Assembly: GCF_036203305.1 (NCBI RefSeq)
Contig: NZ_CP108131.1
Coordinates: 7,564,001-7,628,000, forward strand
Reading direction: 5' to 3'
DNA length: 64,000 bases
Origin: Streptomyces sp. NBC_00190
GTDB taxonomy: Bacteria > Actinomycetota > Actinomycetes > Streptomycetales > Streptomycetaceae
The notes under the pieces: generated by a model
Told to the model about the DNA's origin: nothing
Database searches by the model: none
What the model saw: only the letters and a program-made list of their open reading frames with translations
In this document: positions 37,496-47,200 of the stretch, piece after piece
How positions within the stretch are numbered: the first letter of the stretch is position 1
Layout: every line of letters begins with the position of its first letter
Translations under genes and position numbers: made by a program

Positions 37496-38437
37496 ATGCC
37501 GGTCCCTGCCCCGTCCCCCCATACCGCCACCGCCTCCGCGGCACTCCCCACCCCCCGTCGGAGCGCCGAAGCGGCCCGCCTCGCGGGCCTGCCCCGGATC
37601 GACGAGCCGCGCGAGGTGGCCCCGGCGGACGCGAGGGAGCTGTCGAAGGTCTTCTTCCGGCGGCTGCGCGAACTGACCGAGGGCACCGCGGAGTACCAGT
37701 ACGTCCGCAACACCCTCATAGAGATGAACGCCTCACTCGTCCAGTACGCCGTGCGCCGCTTCCGCAACCGCGGCGACGGTGGTGACATGGACGACATCGT
37801 CCAGGTCGGCACCATCGGCCTGATCAAGGCCATCGACCGGTTCGACCCGGCCCGCGAGAACGAGTTCTCCACGCTGGCCATGCCGTACATCACAGGCGAG
37901 ATCAAGCGGCACTTCCGCGACACCTCCTGGGCCGTCCGCGTCCCGCGCCGGCTCCAGGAGCTGCGCATCGACATCGCGAAGGCGAAGGAATCGCTGACCA
38001 TCGAGCTCGACCGCTCGCCCACCGTCGCGGATCTCGCCGGCCACCTCGGCCTCTCGGAGGAGGAGGTCATAGAGGGCCTCTTCGCCGCCAACGGCCACAC
38101 CAGCGGTTCCCTGGACGCCCCGCAGGCCGCGCACTGCGAGTACGGAGGCGGCCGGACGGAGGGGCAGACCCTCGCCGACGTCATGGGCGAGGAGGAGCCG
38201 GCCATGGAGCTGGTCGAGGACATCCAGACCCTGGCGCCGCTGCTGGAACAGCTCACCGACCGCGAGCGCCGGATGCTGCGGATGCGCTTCGGCGAGGAGC
38301 TGACACAGGCGCAGATGGGCGCCGCTCTCGGCATCTCGCAGATGCAGGTCTCGCGCCTGCTGACCCGGCTCCTGCAGCACCTGCGTGCCTCGATGCTGAC
38401 GGACGAGCCGGAGGGCGCGGGCGCCGGACATACGTGA
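37496..38437 (+). CDS. RNA polymerase sigma factor, SigB/SigF/SigG family
   Basis: The ATG at 37496 follows AAGGAG by 9 bp; the product is 313 residues. Region 2 is YVRNTLIEMNASLVQYAVRRF, DIVQVGTIGLIKAIDRFDP and EFSTLAMPYITGEIKRHFRD. Region 3 is SPTVADLAGHLGLSEEEV. Region 4 is LTDRERRMLRMRFGEELTQAQMGAALGISQMQVSRLL. This family drives stress, osmotic and sporulation genes and recognises GTTT-N15-GGG promoters. Such a promoter stands directly downstream, before the betaine transporter. No anti-sigma gene is adjacent. Confidence 0.95.
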   Translation: MPVPAPSPHTATASAALPTPRRSAEAARLAGLPRIDEPREVAPADARELSKVFFRRLRELTEGTAEYQYVRNTLIEMNASLVQYAVRRFRNRGDGGDMDDIVQVGTIGLIKAIDRFDPARENEFSTLAMPYITGEIKRHFRDTSWAVRVPRRLQELRIDIAKAKESLTIELDRSPTVADLAGHLGLSEEEVIEGLFAANGHTSGSLDAPQAAHCEYGGGRTEGQTLADVMGEEEPAMELVEDIQTLAPLLEQLTDRERRMLRMRFGEELTQAQMGAALGISQMQVSRLLTRLLQHLRASMLTDEPEGAGAGHT

Positions 38438-38453
38438 GGTAGATCACCTTTGC

Positions 38454-38478
38454 GTTTGCTCAGGTGAATACAGGGCAC
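38454..38478 (+). promoter_or_regulatory. SigB-type promoter of the betaine transporter
   Basis: GTTT (38454-38457), 15 bp, then GGGCAC (38473-38478) matches the SigB-family pattern (GTTT-N14-16-GGGTAY) except for one base. It would start transcription near 38485, about 130 nt before the first transporter gene. Confidence 0.6.
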
Positions 38479-38497
38479 GAGCGCGGCTGGAGCGGAA

Positions 38498-38532
38498 CCG
38501 TGCTCTCCGGCACATGGTGACGGAGAGCACGG
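38498..38532 (+). ncRNA. 12-bp hairpin in the betaine transporter leader
   Basis: CCGTGCTCTCCG (38498-38509) and CGGAGAGCACGG (38521-38532) are perfect complements around an 11-nt loop. It lies within the predicted leader, just after the expected start site. It may terminate readthrough from the sigma gene or act as an attenuator. No ligand-binding core is recognised. Confidence 0.5.
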
Positions 38533-38617
38533 CGCACGCGGGCGGATCCCGTCCCGCTCCACGGCCCGCGCTGGCCCGTCCGGCGCGCGCCGTACCCGTA
38601 CGACCCGCGAGGTACAT

Positions 38618-39679
38618 GTGTCCACGCTCCAGGCCGAGCACGTCTACAAGGTGTTCGCGAGACACCGCGACGACCAGGCGGCCGCGGTCCGCGCGCTCGA
38701 GGCCGGCACCAGCCGCGACGAGCTGCGCGCCGACGGAACGACGGCCGCGGTGATCGACGCCTCGTTCCGCGTCGAGCCGGGACAGATATTCGTCGTCATG
38801 GGTCTGTCTGGATCCGGCAAGTCCACGCTGCTGCGCATGCTCAACGGGCTCCTGGAGCCCACCTCGGGACGCATCCTCTTCGACGGCGAGGACCTCACCG
38901 CGCTCAGTCCGCGCGAGCTGCGCCGCGTACGCGCCACCAAAATCAGCATGGTGTTCCAGCACTTCGCGCTGTTCCCGCACCGCGACGTCCTGGAGAACGC
39001 CGGCTACGGACTGGAGGTCCAGGGCGTCCCCCGGGCCGAGCGCGAGCGCCGGGCCGCCGAGGCCCTGGCGCTGTGCGGGCTCGGCGGCTGGGAGAAGTCC
39101 TGGCCCGACGAGCTCTCCGGCGGCATGCAGCAGCGCGTGGGACTGGCCCGCGCCCTGGCCACCGACGCCGACCTGCTGCTGATGGACGAGTCGTTCAGCG
39201 CCCTCGACCCGCTGATCCGCCGCGACATGCAGGACCAGCTCCTCGAACTCCAGCGGCGGCTGAAGAAGACGATCGTCTTCATCACCCACGACCTCAACGA
39301 GGCCATGCGCCTGGGCGACGGCATCGCCGTCATGCGCGACGGCCGCATCGTCCAGCAGGGCACCGCCGAGGACATCCTCATCCGTCCCGCCGACGAGTAC
39401 GTCGCCTCCTTCGTCCAGGACGTGGACCGCTCGCGCGTGCTCACGGCCGACGCCGTCATGGACGAGGCGCCCGCCGGGGCGGACGCCTGCGGCTGCCCCA
39501 CCGTCAGCGCCGGCACCGCGCTCGCCGACCTGTGCGCGGTCAGCGCCCGGGTCCCGCACCCGGTCGCCGTCACCGACGAGGACGGCGCCGTCATCGGCTC
39601 CGTACCGAAGGACCGCCTCGTCGCCTTCCTCGGTGACGAACAACGGCCCCCGATGGCCTGTGCGGAGGTGGCCGCCTGA
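38618..39679 (+). CDS. glycine betaine/proline ABC transporter ATPase
   Basis: GTG at 38618 follows GAGG by 6 bp. The 353-residue ATPase has Walker A GLSGSGKST, signature ELSGGMQQRVGLARALA and Walker B DLLLMDESFSALDP. An insertion before Walker A is typical of the OpuAA/ProV family. A short C-terminal CBS-like segment (ALADLCAVSARVPHPVAVTD) suggests ionic-strength sensing, though only one module is complete. The stop overlaps the next start (TGATG). It powers uptake of compatible solutes under osmotic stress. Confidence 0.94.
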   Translation: MSTLQAEHVYKVFARHRDDQAAAVRALEAGTSRDELRADGTTAAVIDASFRVEPGQIFVVMGLSGSGKSTLLRMLNGLLEPTSGRILFDGEDLTALSPRELRRVRATKISMVFQHFALFPHRDVLENAGYGLEVQGVPRAERERRAAEALALCGLGGWEKSWPDELSGGMQQRVGLARALATDADLLLMDESFSALDPLIRRDMQDQLLELQRRLKKTIVFITHDLNEAMRLGDGIAVMRDGRIVQQGTAEDILIRPADEYVASFVQDVDRSRVLTADAVMDEAPAGADACGCPTVSAGTALADLCAVSARVPHPVAVTDEDGAVIGSVPKDRLVAFLGDEQRPPMACAEVAA

Positions 39680-41472
39680 TGCCCCGCCTACACCTCGGCG
39701 CCTGGGTCGACAGCGGTGTCGACTTCCTCCAGCGCCACCTGTCCTGGCTCTTCGACGCCATCAGCGCGCTCGTCACCGGCCTCTACGACGGCATCGACGC
39801 CGCGCTCTCCGCCCCCGCCCCGCTGCTGTTCGCGGGCATCCTCGCGCTCGCCGCCTGGTGGCTGCGCGGGCTCCTCGCGGGGCTGCTGGCCTTCGCCGGC
39901 CTCGCGCTCGTCGACTCCGTCGGGCTGTGGTCCGAGGCCATGTCGACGCTGTCGCTGGTCCTGGTCGCCACCCTCGTCACGCTGTTCTTCGCGATCCCGC
40001 TCGGCATCTGGGCTTCGCGTTCCGACCGGGTCAGCGCCGTCCTGCGGCCCGTCCTGGACTTCATGCAGACCATGCCGGCCATGGTCTACCTCATCCCCGG
40101 CATCATCTTCTTCGGGGTGGGCGTGGTGCCCGGCATCATCGCGACCATCATCTTCTCGCTGCCGCCGGGCGTACGGATGACCGAGCTCGGCATCCGCCAG
40201 GTCGACGCGGAGCTGGTCGAGGCGGCCGAGGCCTTCGGCACCACCCCGCGCGACACCCTGGTCCGCGTCCAGCTGCCGCTGGCCCTGCCGACCATCATGG
40301 CGGGCGTCAACCAGGTCATCATGCTCGGCCTGTCCATGGTCGTCATCGCCGGCATGGTGGGCGGCGGCGGACTCGGCGGTGCCGTCTACCGGGCCATCGG
40401 CAACGTCGACATCGGCCTCGGCTTCGAGGCGGGCGTCTCCATCGTCATCCTCGCCATGTACCTCGACCGGATGACCGGGGCCCTCGGCCGCCAGGTCTCC
40501 CCGCTCGGCAGGCGCGCCCTCGCCAAGGCGCGGGCCGCCGCCACCGGCGCGGCCAAGGTGTGGAACCACCGCCCCCGGCCCGCCTACGCCGTCACCGGCG
40601 CCGTCGTACTCGCGCTCGTCGCGGGCGGGCTCGGCACCTTCGGCGGCTCCACCGCCGAGGGCGGACCGGCCGGTGCCGCGAACATCGGCAAGGGCCGCAC
40701 GGTCTCCATCGGCTACATCCCCTGGGACGAGGGCATCGCCTCCACCTTCCTGTGGAAGGAGCTCCTGGAACGGCGCGGCTTCAAGGTCGACACCAGCCAG
40801 CTGGAGGCCGGCGCCCTCTACACCGGCCTGGCCGGAGGCCGGATCGACTTCCAGACGGACGCCTGGCTGCCCGTCACGCACGCCCAGTACTGGGAGAAGT
40901 ACGGGAACAAGCTGGAGGACCTCGGTTCCTGGTACGGCTCCACCTCGCTGGAGCTGTCCGTGCCCTCGTACGTGAAGGACGTGCGCTCGCTCGCCGACCT
41001 CAAGGGCCGGTCCGGGGAGTTCAAGGGCCGGATCATCGGCATCGAGCCGAGCGCCGGCGCCATGTCCATCCTGAAGGACAAGGTCCTGGGCGAGTACGGC
41101 CTGGAGGGCGAGTACCAGGTCGTCGACGGCTCCACCCCCGGCATGCTCGCCGAGCTCAAGCGGGCCTACGACAAGAAGGAGCCCGTCGTGACCGTGCTGT
41201 GGTCCCCGCACTGGGCGTACTCCTCCTACGAGCTGACCAAGCTGGTGGACCCGAAGGGCGTCTGGGGCAAGGGCGACGGCATCCACACCCTGGCCCGCGA
41301 GGGCTTCGCCGCCGACGAGCCCGACGTGGCGCGCTGGCTGCGGTCCTTCAAGCTCACCGAGGAGCAGCTGACCGGCCTGGAGGCGAAGATCCAGGACACC
41401 GGGAAGGGCAAGGAGCAGCAGGCGGTCCGTGCCTGGCTGGCCGAGCACCCCGAGGTCGACAAGCTGCCCTGA
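39679..41472 (+). CDS. glycine betaine ABC transporter permease fused to substrate-binding protein
   Basis: The 597-residue fusion has a membrane part (residues 1-300, with the permease EAA loop EAAEAFGTTPRDTLVRVQLPLA and IMLGLSMVVIAGMVGGGGLG), one more helix near residue 310, and a C-terminal OpuAC-like binding domain (VSIGYIPWDEGIASTFLWKE, DAWLPVTHAQYWEKY, WSPHWAYSSYELTKL) rich in the Trp/Tyr residues that cage quaternary amines. Permease-receptor fusions are known in OpuA-type transporters. It is translated with the ATPase as one operon. Confidence 0.94.
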   Translation: MPRLHLGAWVDSGVDFLQRHLSWLFDAISALVTGLYDGIDAALSAPAPLLFAGILALAAWWLRGLLAGLLAFAGLALVDSVGLWSEAMSTLSLVLVATLVTLFFAIPLGIWASRSDRVSAVLRPVLDFMQTMPAMVYLIPGIIFFGVGVVPGIIATIIFSLPPGVRMTELGIRQVDAELVEAAEAFGTTPRDTLVRVQLPLALPTIMAGVNQVIMLGLSMVVIAGMVGGGGLGGAVYRAIGNVDIGLGFEAGVSIVILAMYLDRMTGALGRQVSPLGRRALAKARAAATGAAKVWNHRPRPAYAVTGAVVLALVAGGLGTFGGSTAEGGPAGAANIGKGRTVSIGYIPWDEGIASTFLWKELLERRGFKVDTSQLEAGALYTGLAGGRIDFQTDAWLPVTHAQYWEKYGNKLEDLGSWYGSTSLELSVPSYVKDVRSLADLKGRSGEFKGRIIGIEPSAGAMSILKDKVLGEYGLEGEYQVVDGSTPGMLAELKRAYDKKEPVVTVLWSPHWAYSSYELTKLVDPKGVWGKGDGIHTLAREGFAADEPDVARWLRSFKLTEEQLTGLEAKIQDTGKGKEQQAVRAWLAEHPEVDKLP

Positions 41473-41511
41473 CCTCGAGGCGCACCGGCGCGGGCGGGGG
41501 ACCGGCAGGCG

Positions 41512-41529
41512 CGCGCCCGGCCGGGCGCG
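41512..41529 (+). terminator. hairpin after the betaine operon
   Basis: CGCGCCCGGCCGGGCGCG is a perfect 18-bp palindrome 40 bp after the transporter stop. The rest of 41473-41758 shows no gene, apart from the likely promoter of the zinc-ribbon gene. Confidence 0.6.
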
Positions 41530-41758
41530 GGACCGTACGAGGTTCCGCGCCCCGCCGGCGCTGCCCGCCGGTGCCGCCCTCCGGCCTGGTGGCGGCCTGC
41601 GGCGGGTGCGGTTGATCACCAAGTGCCCGCAAGTGGACCGGAATCCTCCTGCAGACCACACCTCTGACCAGCCGGAACTCTGGACGATTCGCCCGTGCGG
41701 CGGAGAGCCGCTCCATGGCACAGTGCGGTCAGGCCAACCGCACGACCAGGGAGCGTCC

Positions 41759-41965
41759 ATGCGCGATCAGCACTCCACGCCGCTCGCCGCCGCACCCGGG
41801 TGCCGCGCGCAGCCTGCCCCGCTGCCCCGCTGTCCGGTGTGCGCGGGGATGCCGGAACGCATCTCGTGGCGACAGCGGCCGGGACAGCCGGTGGTGCTGG
41901 CCTTCGACCCCTGCGGTCACCGGTGGACCTCACCGGCCCCGCCGGTGCTGGCCGTCACACCGTGA
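41759..41965 (+). CDS. small zinc-ribbon-like protein
   Basis: ATG 41759 follows AGGGAG by 6 bp and gives 68 residues. CPVCAG and DPCGHRW supply Cys and His residues spaced like a one-strand zinc ribbon. The rest is Pro/Ala-rich. I do not know its function. It overlaps the 3' end of the convergent DNA ligase gene by 11 bp. Confidence 0.65.
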   Translation: MRDQHSTPLAAAPGCRAQPAPLPRCPVCAGMPERISWRQRPGQPVVLAFDPCGHRWTSPAPPVLAVTP

Positions 41966-44027
41966 GGAAGGCGGCGATGCGCTCGGCGAAGGCCTCCTCG
42001 CCGACGATCTCGATGCCGGCCTCCTCGGCCTTGGCCACCTTGCCACCCGCCTTCTCGCCCGCCACCAGCAGGGTCGTCCGCCCGGATATGCCGCTCGCCG
42101 ACTTCCCGCCCGCCCGCTCGATCAGCTCCCGCACCTTGTCGCGGGTGTCGTACGCCGCCAGCGCGCCCGCCATCCGACCGGTGACCACCACGGTCTGACC
42201 GGCCAGTGGTCCCGGCCCGGCCCCGGCCCCGGCCCCGTCGCCGTCCCCTGCGGCGGCGGGTACGGCCTGCGGCTCCGTGAGGTTGACCCCGGCGGCCGCG
42301 AGCTTGTCGATGACCGGCCCCAGCTCCGCGACCTGCGCGACGATGGCGGCCGCCTTCGTGTCGCCGACCAGCTCCACCCCCGTCATCGCGGCCGCGTCGG
42401 CGGCCCGGACGGCCTCCATCGTCCCGAAGTGCCGGGCGATCCGCCGGGACATGCCCCGCCCCGTGCCGACGATGCCGAGCGCGCAGAACACCCGGGACAG
42501 CGGCCTGCCCTTCGCCGCCCCGATCTGCTCGACCAGCTTCGCCGCCCGCTTCTCGCTCCCGGCGGCCTGGGCGAGCCGCGCCTCGTCGAGGGTGAACAGG
42601 TCCGCCACGTCCCGGACGTGACCGGCCTCGACGAGCGCCCGTACGTACTTCTCGCCCAGGCCGTCGATGTCGAGCTGGTCCCGTCCGGCGGCATACAGGA
42701 TCGCGGCGATCCGCCCGCAGTCGGCGGGCTGCGCGCAGCGCCACCGCTCCTGCGACCGGTCGATCTCCCCGGCGCAGCCCGGGCACACGGCCGGCGGCTC
42801 GATCGGCCGCTCCGCCCCGGTGCGCAGCTCGACCACCGGAGCCTCGACGCGCGGGATGACGTCCCCCGCCTTGTACACGGTCACGGTGTCGCCGAGGCGC
42901 AGCCCGCGGCGCTCGATGTCGGCGGGGTTGTGGAGCGTGGCGTGCCTGACCACCGAGCCGTCTATCTCCACCGGTTCGAGGACCGCGGTGGGCGCGAGCA
43001 CCCCCGTGCGCCCCACCGACCAGGTCACATCGAGCAGCCGGGTACGCCGCTCCACGGCCGGCAGCTTGTAGGCGGTCGCCCAGTGCGGGTGGCGCGATCC
43101 GGTGCCGACCGCGGTCTGTTCGGCCAGGGCGTCCAGCTTGACGACCACCCCGTCTATCCCGAAGGGCAGCCCGGCGCGGAGCGCGGCGATGCGGTCGACC
43201 TGCTCCTGCACTTCGGCGAGCGTGGCCACCACGGCCAGACCGGCGGGGGTGGCCGCCGCGGTCTGGACGCCCGCCCGCGCGACATGGGCCATGACCTCGG
43301 AGTGGCTGGTGCCGGGAAGGGCGCTGCCGCCGTCGAGTTCGACCGCGCCGAAGGCCCAGAAGGTCATCTCCACCGTGTACGGGCGCCCCTTGGCACGCAG
43401 CGTGCCTGCCGCGCCGTTGCGGGGATTGGAGAACGGGCCGGCCCCGTGCTCGGCACGTATCGCGTTGGCCCGCTCGAACTGCTCAGCCGTCAGCAGGACT
43501 TCGCCGCGCACCTCGAAGGAGGCGTCCGTGGCCAGCTCCCTGGGCAGCCCGGCGATCGTGCCGATCGCGTGCGAGACGTCCTCGCCGCCGGTGCCGTTGC
43601 CCCGGGTGACGAGCTGGACCAGCCGGCCCCCGCGGTACCGCGCGGCCAGCGAGGCCCCGTCCAGCTTCGGTTCGACCGCGTACCCGCCCATGACCGGGGC
43701 CCCGAGCCGCCGGAGCACCGAGGCCTCCCAGTCGAGCAGGTCCTGCGGGCTGAACACGTTGCCCAGCGAGAGCATCGCGGCGGTGTGCGCCACGTCCCCG
43801 GCAGGTACGGCCCCGCCCGCCACCTTCCCCGTCGGTGTGGCGGGGTCGGTGTGCTCCGGGTAGCGCTCCTCGTAGGCCTTTATCAGGCCGAGGAGGAGGT
43901 CGAACGAAGCGTCGTCCAGGGCGGATTCCCCGGAGCCGTAGTACGCGGCCGAGGCCCTCAGGGCGGCGCCGATCGCGTCGGCGTACTCGTCGCGGTCGGC
44001 CAGGGCGGGAGCGGTGGTCGTCGTCAT
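41955..44027 (-). CDS. ligA: NAD-dependent DNA ligase
   Basis: The start at 44027 gives 690 residues. The N-terminal Ia domain is short. The adenylation motif is VEPKLDG with Lys121 as the AMP acceptor. Then come the OB fold (GRTGVLAPTAVLEPVEI), a Cys4 zinc finger (CPGCAG... CAQPADC), helix-hairpin-helix repeats and a C-terminal BRCT domain (GQTVVVTGRMAGALAAYDTR). All ligase motifs look intact. Streptomycetes often carry more than one LigA; this one, in an accessory setting with a divergent zinc finger, may be the second, repair-type copy. Confidence 0.92.
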   Translation of the reverse strand: MTTTTAPALADRDEYADAIGAALRASAAYYGSGESALDDASFDLLLGLIKAYEERYPEHTDPATPTGKVAGGAVPAGDVAHTAAMLSLGNVFSPQDLLDWEASVLRRLGAPVMGGYAVEPKLDGASLAARYRGGRLVQLVTRGNGTGGEDVSHAIGTIAGLPRELATDASFEVRGEVLLTAEQFERANAIRAEHGAGPFSNPRNGAAGTLRAKGRPYTVEMTFWAFGAVELDGGSALPGTSHSEVMAHVARAGVQTAAATPAGLAVVATLAEVQEQVDRIAALRAGLPFGIDGVVVKLDALAEQTAVGTGSRHPHWATAYKLPAVERRTRLLDVTWSVGRTGVLAPTAVLEPVEIDGSVVRHATLHNPADIERRGLRLGDTVTVYKAGDVIPRVEAPVVELRTGAERPIEPPAVCPGCAGEIDRSQERWRCAQPADCGRIAAILYAAGRDQLDIDGLGEKYVRALVEAGHVRDVADLFTLDEARLAQAAGSEKRAAKLVEQIGAAKGRPLSRVFCALGIVGTGRGMSRRIARHFGTMEAVRAADAAAMTGVELVGDTKAAAIVAQVAELGPVIDKLAAAGVNLTEPQAVPAAAGDGDGAGAGAGPGPLAGQTVVVTGRMAGALAAYDTRDKVRELIERAGGKSASGISGRTTLLVAGEKAGGKVAKAEEAGIEIVGEEAFAERIAAFLTV

Positions 44028-44225
44028 GTCCTGATCTTCGCGCAGGGGTCTGACAACGGCCCTGCGACGGCGGGTGCGTGGACGCGGTGGTGCGATGTGC
44101 ATAAAGATGCTTGATGGGGTACGACTTCGAGCATCTTCCTTCAGGAATTCCCGGCGGAGCGCTATCTTGCCAGGTGCATGCCAAAGCGGTGTGTCCGCGA
44201 TCCGGACCGCACGAGGAGCTGCCCC

Positions 44226-47200
44226 ATGAGACTGCCAGGCATCCCCAGGACCCCAGGACGCCAGGGCCGCCCGGCCCGCACTCCCCGGCGGCGGCGCATC
44301 CCCGCCGCCCTGCTCGCCGCCGCCCTCGCCGTCGGCGGCCTGTCCGCCGCCGGACCGGCCGCCCCGCCCGCCGCCGCGTCCCCCGCCGCGCCCGCGGCCA
44401 CGGCGGGCAACGTCACCGGCTTCAGCCAGGCCGGGAACACCTTCACCGTCACGGCCTCCAGCGGAGCCAAGGCCCGTGTGGTCGTCGCCCGCGCCGACAT
44501 CTTCCGGCTCTGGCTCTCGCCCGACGGTGCCTTCACCAACGACCCCGCCGGCAGCGACCTCGCCCCCACGACCGACTTCGGCTCCGTCACGACGAACTGG
44601 GCCGACGCGGGCACCTACTACCGGATCACCACCGCGGCCCTGTCCATCCGGGTCAACAAGTCGCCCCTCCAGTTCTCCGTCTACCGGGCCGACAACACCA
44701 CCCCCGTCTGGCAGGAGACCCAGCCCACCAGCTGGACCGGCAGCCAGAGCACCCAGTACCTGGCCCGGGGCGCGGACGAGCAGTTCTACGGCACCGGCCT
44801 GCGCCTGGGCGAATGGGCGCTGCGCGGCAAGACCGTCCCCGTCGCGGTCGACAACAAGTGGCGCGAGAACACCAACGCCAGTCCCGCCCCCTTCTACATG
44901 TCGACCAACGGGTACGGCGTCATGCGCAACACGTGGGCGCCGGGTTCCTACTCCTTCAACGCCCCCACCGCCCTGACGCACGACGAGAAGCGCTTCGACG
45001 CCTGGTACTTCACCGGTGACTCCCTCAAATCGGTGCTCGACGCGTACACCGACGTCAGCGGCAAGCCGTTCATGGCGCCGATGTGGGGCTTCGAACTGGG
45101 CAACGCCGACTGTTTCAACGCCTCCAACCCCGACTACCAGGGCGACCACAACCGCGCCCGCCACCAGACCACCCCCGACGTCGTCGGGTACGCGGCCGAC
45201 GCCCGAGCCGCCGACATGCCCTCGGGCTGGTTCCTGCCCAACGACGGCTACGGCTGCGGCTACACCGCGCCCCTCAAGTCGACGGTGGACGCGCTGAAGG
45301 CCAAGGGCTTCCAGACCGGTCTGTGGACCTCCACCGGCCTCGGCTCCATCGCCGACGAGGTGGGCACGGCCGGGAGCCGCGGCGTGAAGACGGACGTGGC
45401 CTGGATCGGCAGCGGCTACAAGTACGCCTTCAACGGGGTGCAGCAGGCCGTCGACGGCATCGAGAAGAACTCCGACGCCCGGCGCTACGTCTGGACCGTC
45501 GACGGCTGGGCCGGTACCCAGCGCAACGCCGTCGTGTGGACCGGCGACACCTACGGCACCTGGGACGACATGCGCTGGCACGTCCCCGCCATCGCCGGCG
45601 CGGGCCTGTCCGGCATCAACTACGCCTCCGGCGACGTCGACGGCATCTTCGGCGGCAGCCCCAAGACGTACACCCGGGACCTCCAGTGGAAGGCCTTCAC
45701 CCCCGCCTTCATGACCATGTCCGGCTGGGGGGCGGTCAACCCGGCCGCCGGCTACCAGGACAAGCAGCCCTGGCGCTTCGCCGAGCCGTACCTCTCCATC
45801 AACCGCAAGTACCTCCAGCTCAAGATGCGGCTGATGCCGTACCTCTACACGATGAGCAAGGCCGCCAACGAGACCGGCGTGCCCAGCACCCGTGCGATGG
45901 TCCTCGAATACCCCGACGACCCGGTGGCCCGCGGGAACCTCACCAGCGGCCAGTTCATGGCCGGGGACTCCCTCCTGGTCGCACCCGTCGTCTCCGACAC
46001 CGACGTCCGGGACGGGATCTACCTCCCCGCCGGCACCTGGACGGACTACTGGACGGGCCGTACCTACGCGGGCCCGGGCTGGCTGAACGGCTACCGCGCC
46101 CCGCTGGACACACTGCCCCTCTTCGTCAAGGGCGGCGCGATCGTGCCGATGTGGCCGCAGATGAACTACACCGGTGAGAAGCCGGTCTCCACCCTCACCT
46201 ACGACATCCACCCCCGCGGCAACTCCTCCTTCAGCCTCTACGAGGACGACGGCCGCACCCGCGCCTACCAGTCCGGGGCCTACGCCCGCCAGCAGGTGGA
46301 CGTCACCGCCCCGGCGGCGGGATCCGGCACCGTCACCGTCTCCGTCGGGGCCTCCACCGGCAGCTACACCGGCAAACCGGCCTCCCGCGGCTACGAGTTC
46401 ACCCTTCACGTGGCCTCCGCGCCCACCGGCCTCACCGCCGACGGAGCCGCACTGACGCGCCTGACCTCCAAGTCCGCCTATGACGCGGCCACGTCCGGCT
46501 GGTTCTTCGACCCCTCCGACCGCTCGGGCGTCCTGTGGGTCAAGACGGGTACGAAGACGGGCGCGTTCAGCGTCTCGGCCACCGGCACCGGCATCCCGCC
46601 GGCGGGCGCCCTGCCCACGTCCGCCCCCATCGCCCAGTCGGGCTGGTCCCTGGTCTCGGCGGACAGCCAGGAGAGCAGCGCCGAGAACGGGGCCGCCACC
46701 AACGCCTTCGACGGGAACCCGGCCACCCTGTGGCACACCGCGTGGTCGTCCGCGAAGCCCGCCCCGCTCCCGCACGAGATCCAGATCGACCTCGGGGCCC
46801 GCTACGCGGTGGACGGCCTCGGCTACCTTCCCCGCCAGGACGGCGGGGTCAACGGCCGCATCGGCGGGTACGAGGTCTACGTCTCCGACACCACCGCCGA
46901 CTGGGGCTCACCCGTGGCGAGCGGCACCTTCGCCGACACCGCCGCGGCCAAGACCACCGCCCTGTCCGTGAAGAGCGGCCGCTACCTGCGCCTGAAGGCA
47001 CTCACCGAGGCCGGTGCCCGCGGCCCGTGGACCAGCGCCGCCGAGATCACCCTCACCGGCCGCCCGGCCCCGTTTCCGGCCGACGCCACCCTCGTCAACG
47101 CCGCCTCCGCGAGCTGCGTGGACCTGCCGCACAGCGCCACCACTCCGGGCACCGAACCCACCCTCTACACCTGCCACGGCGGCCCCAACCAACGCTGGAC

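Noticed and set aside
41955..46775. 1606-codon reverse open frame as one giant protein
   Set aside because: Only the part from 44027 down is ligase. The rest is antisense to the GH31 gene.
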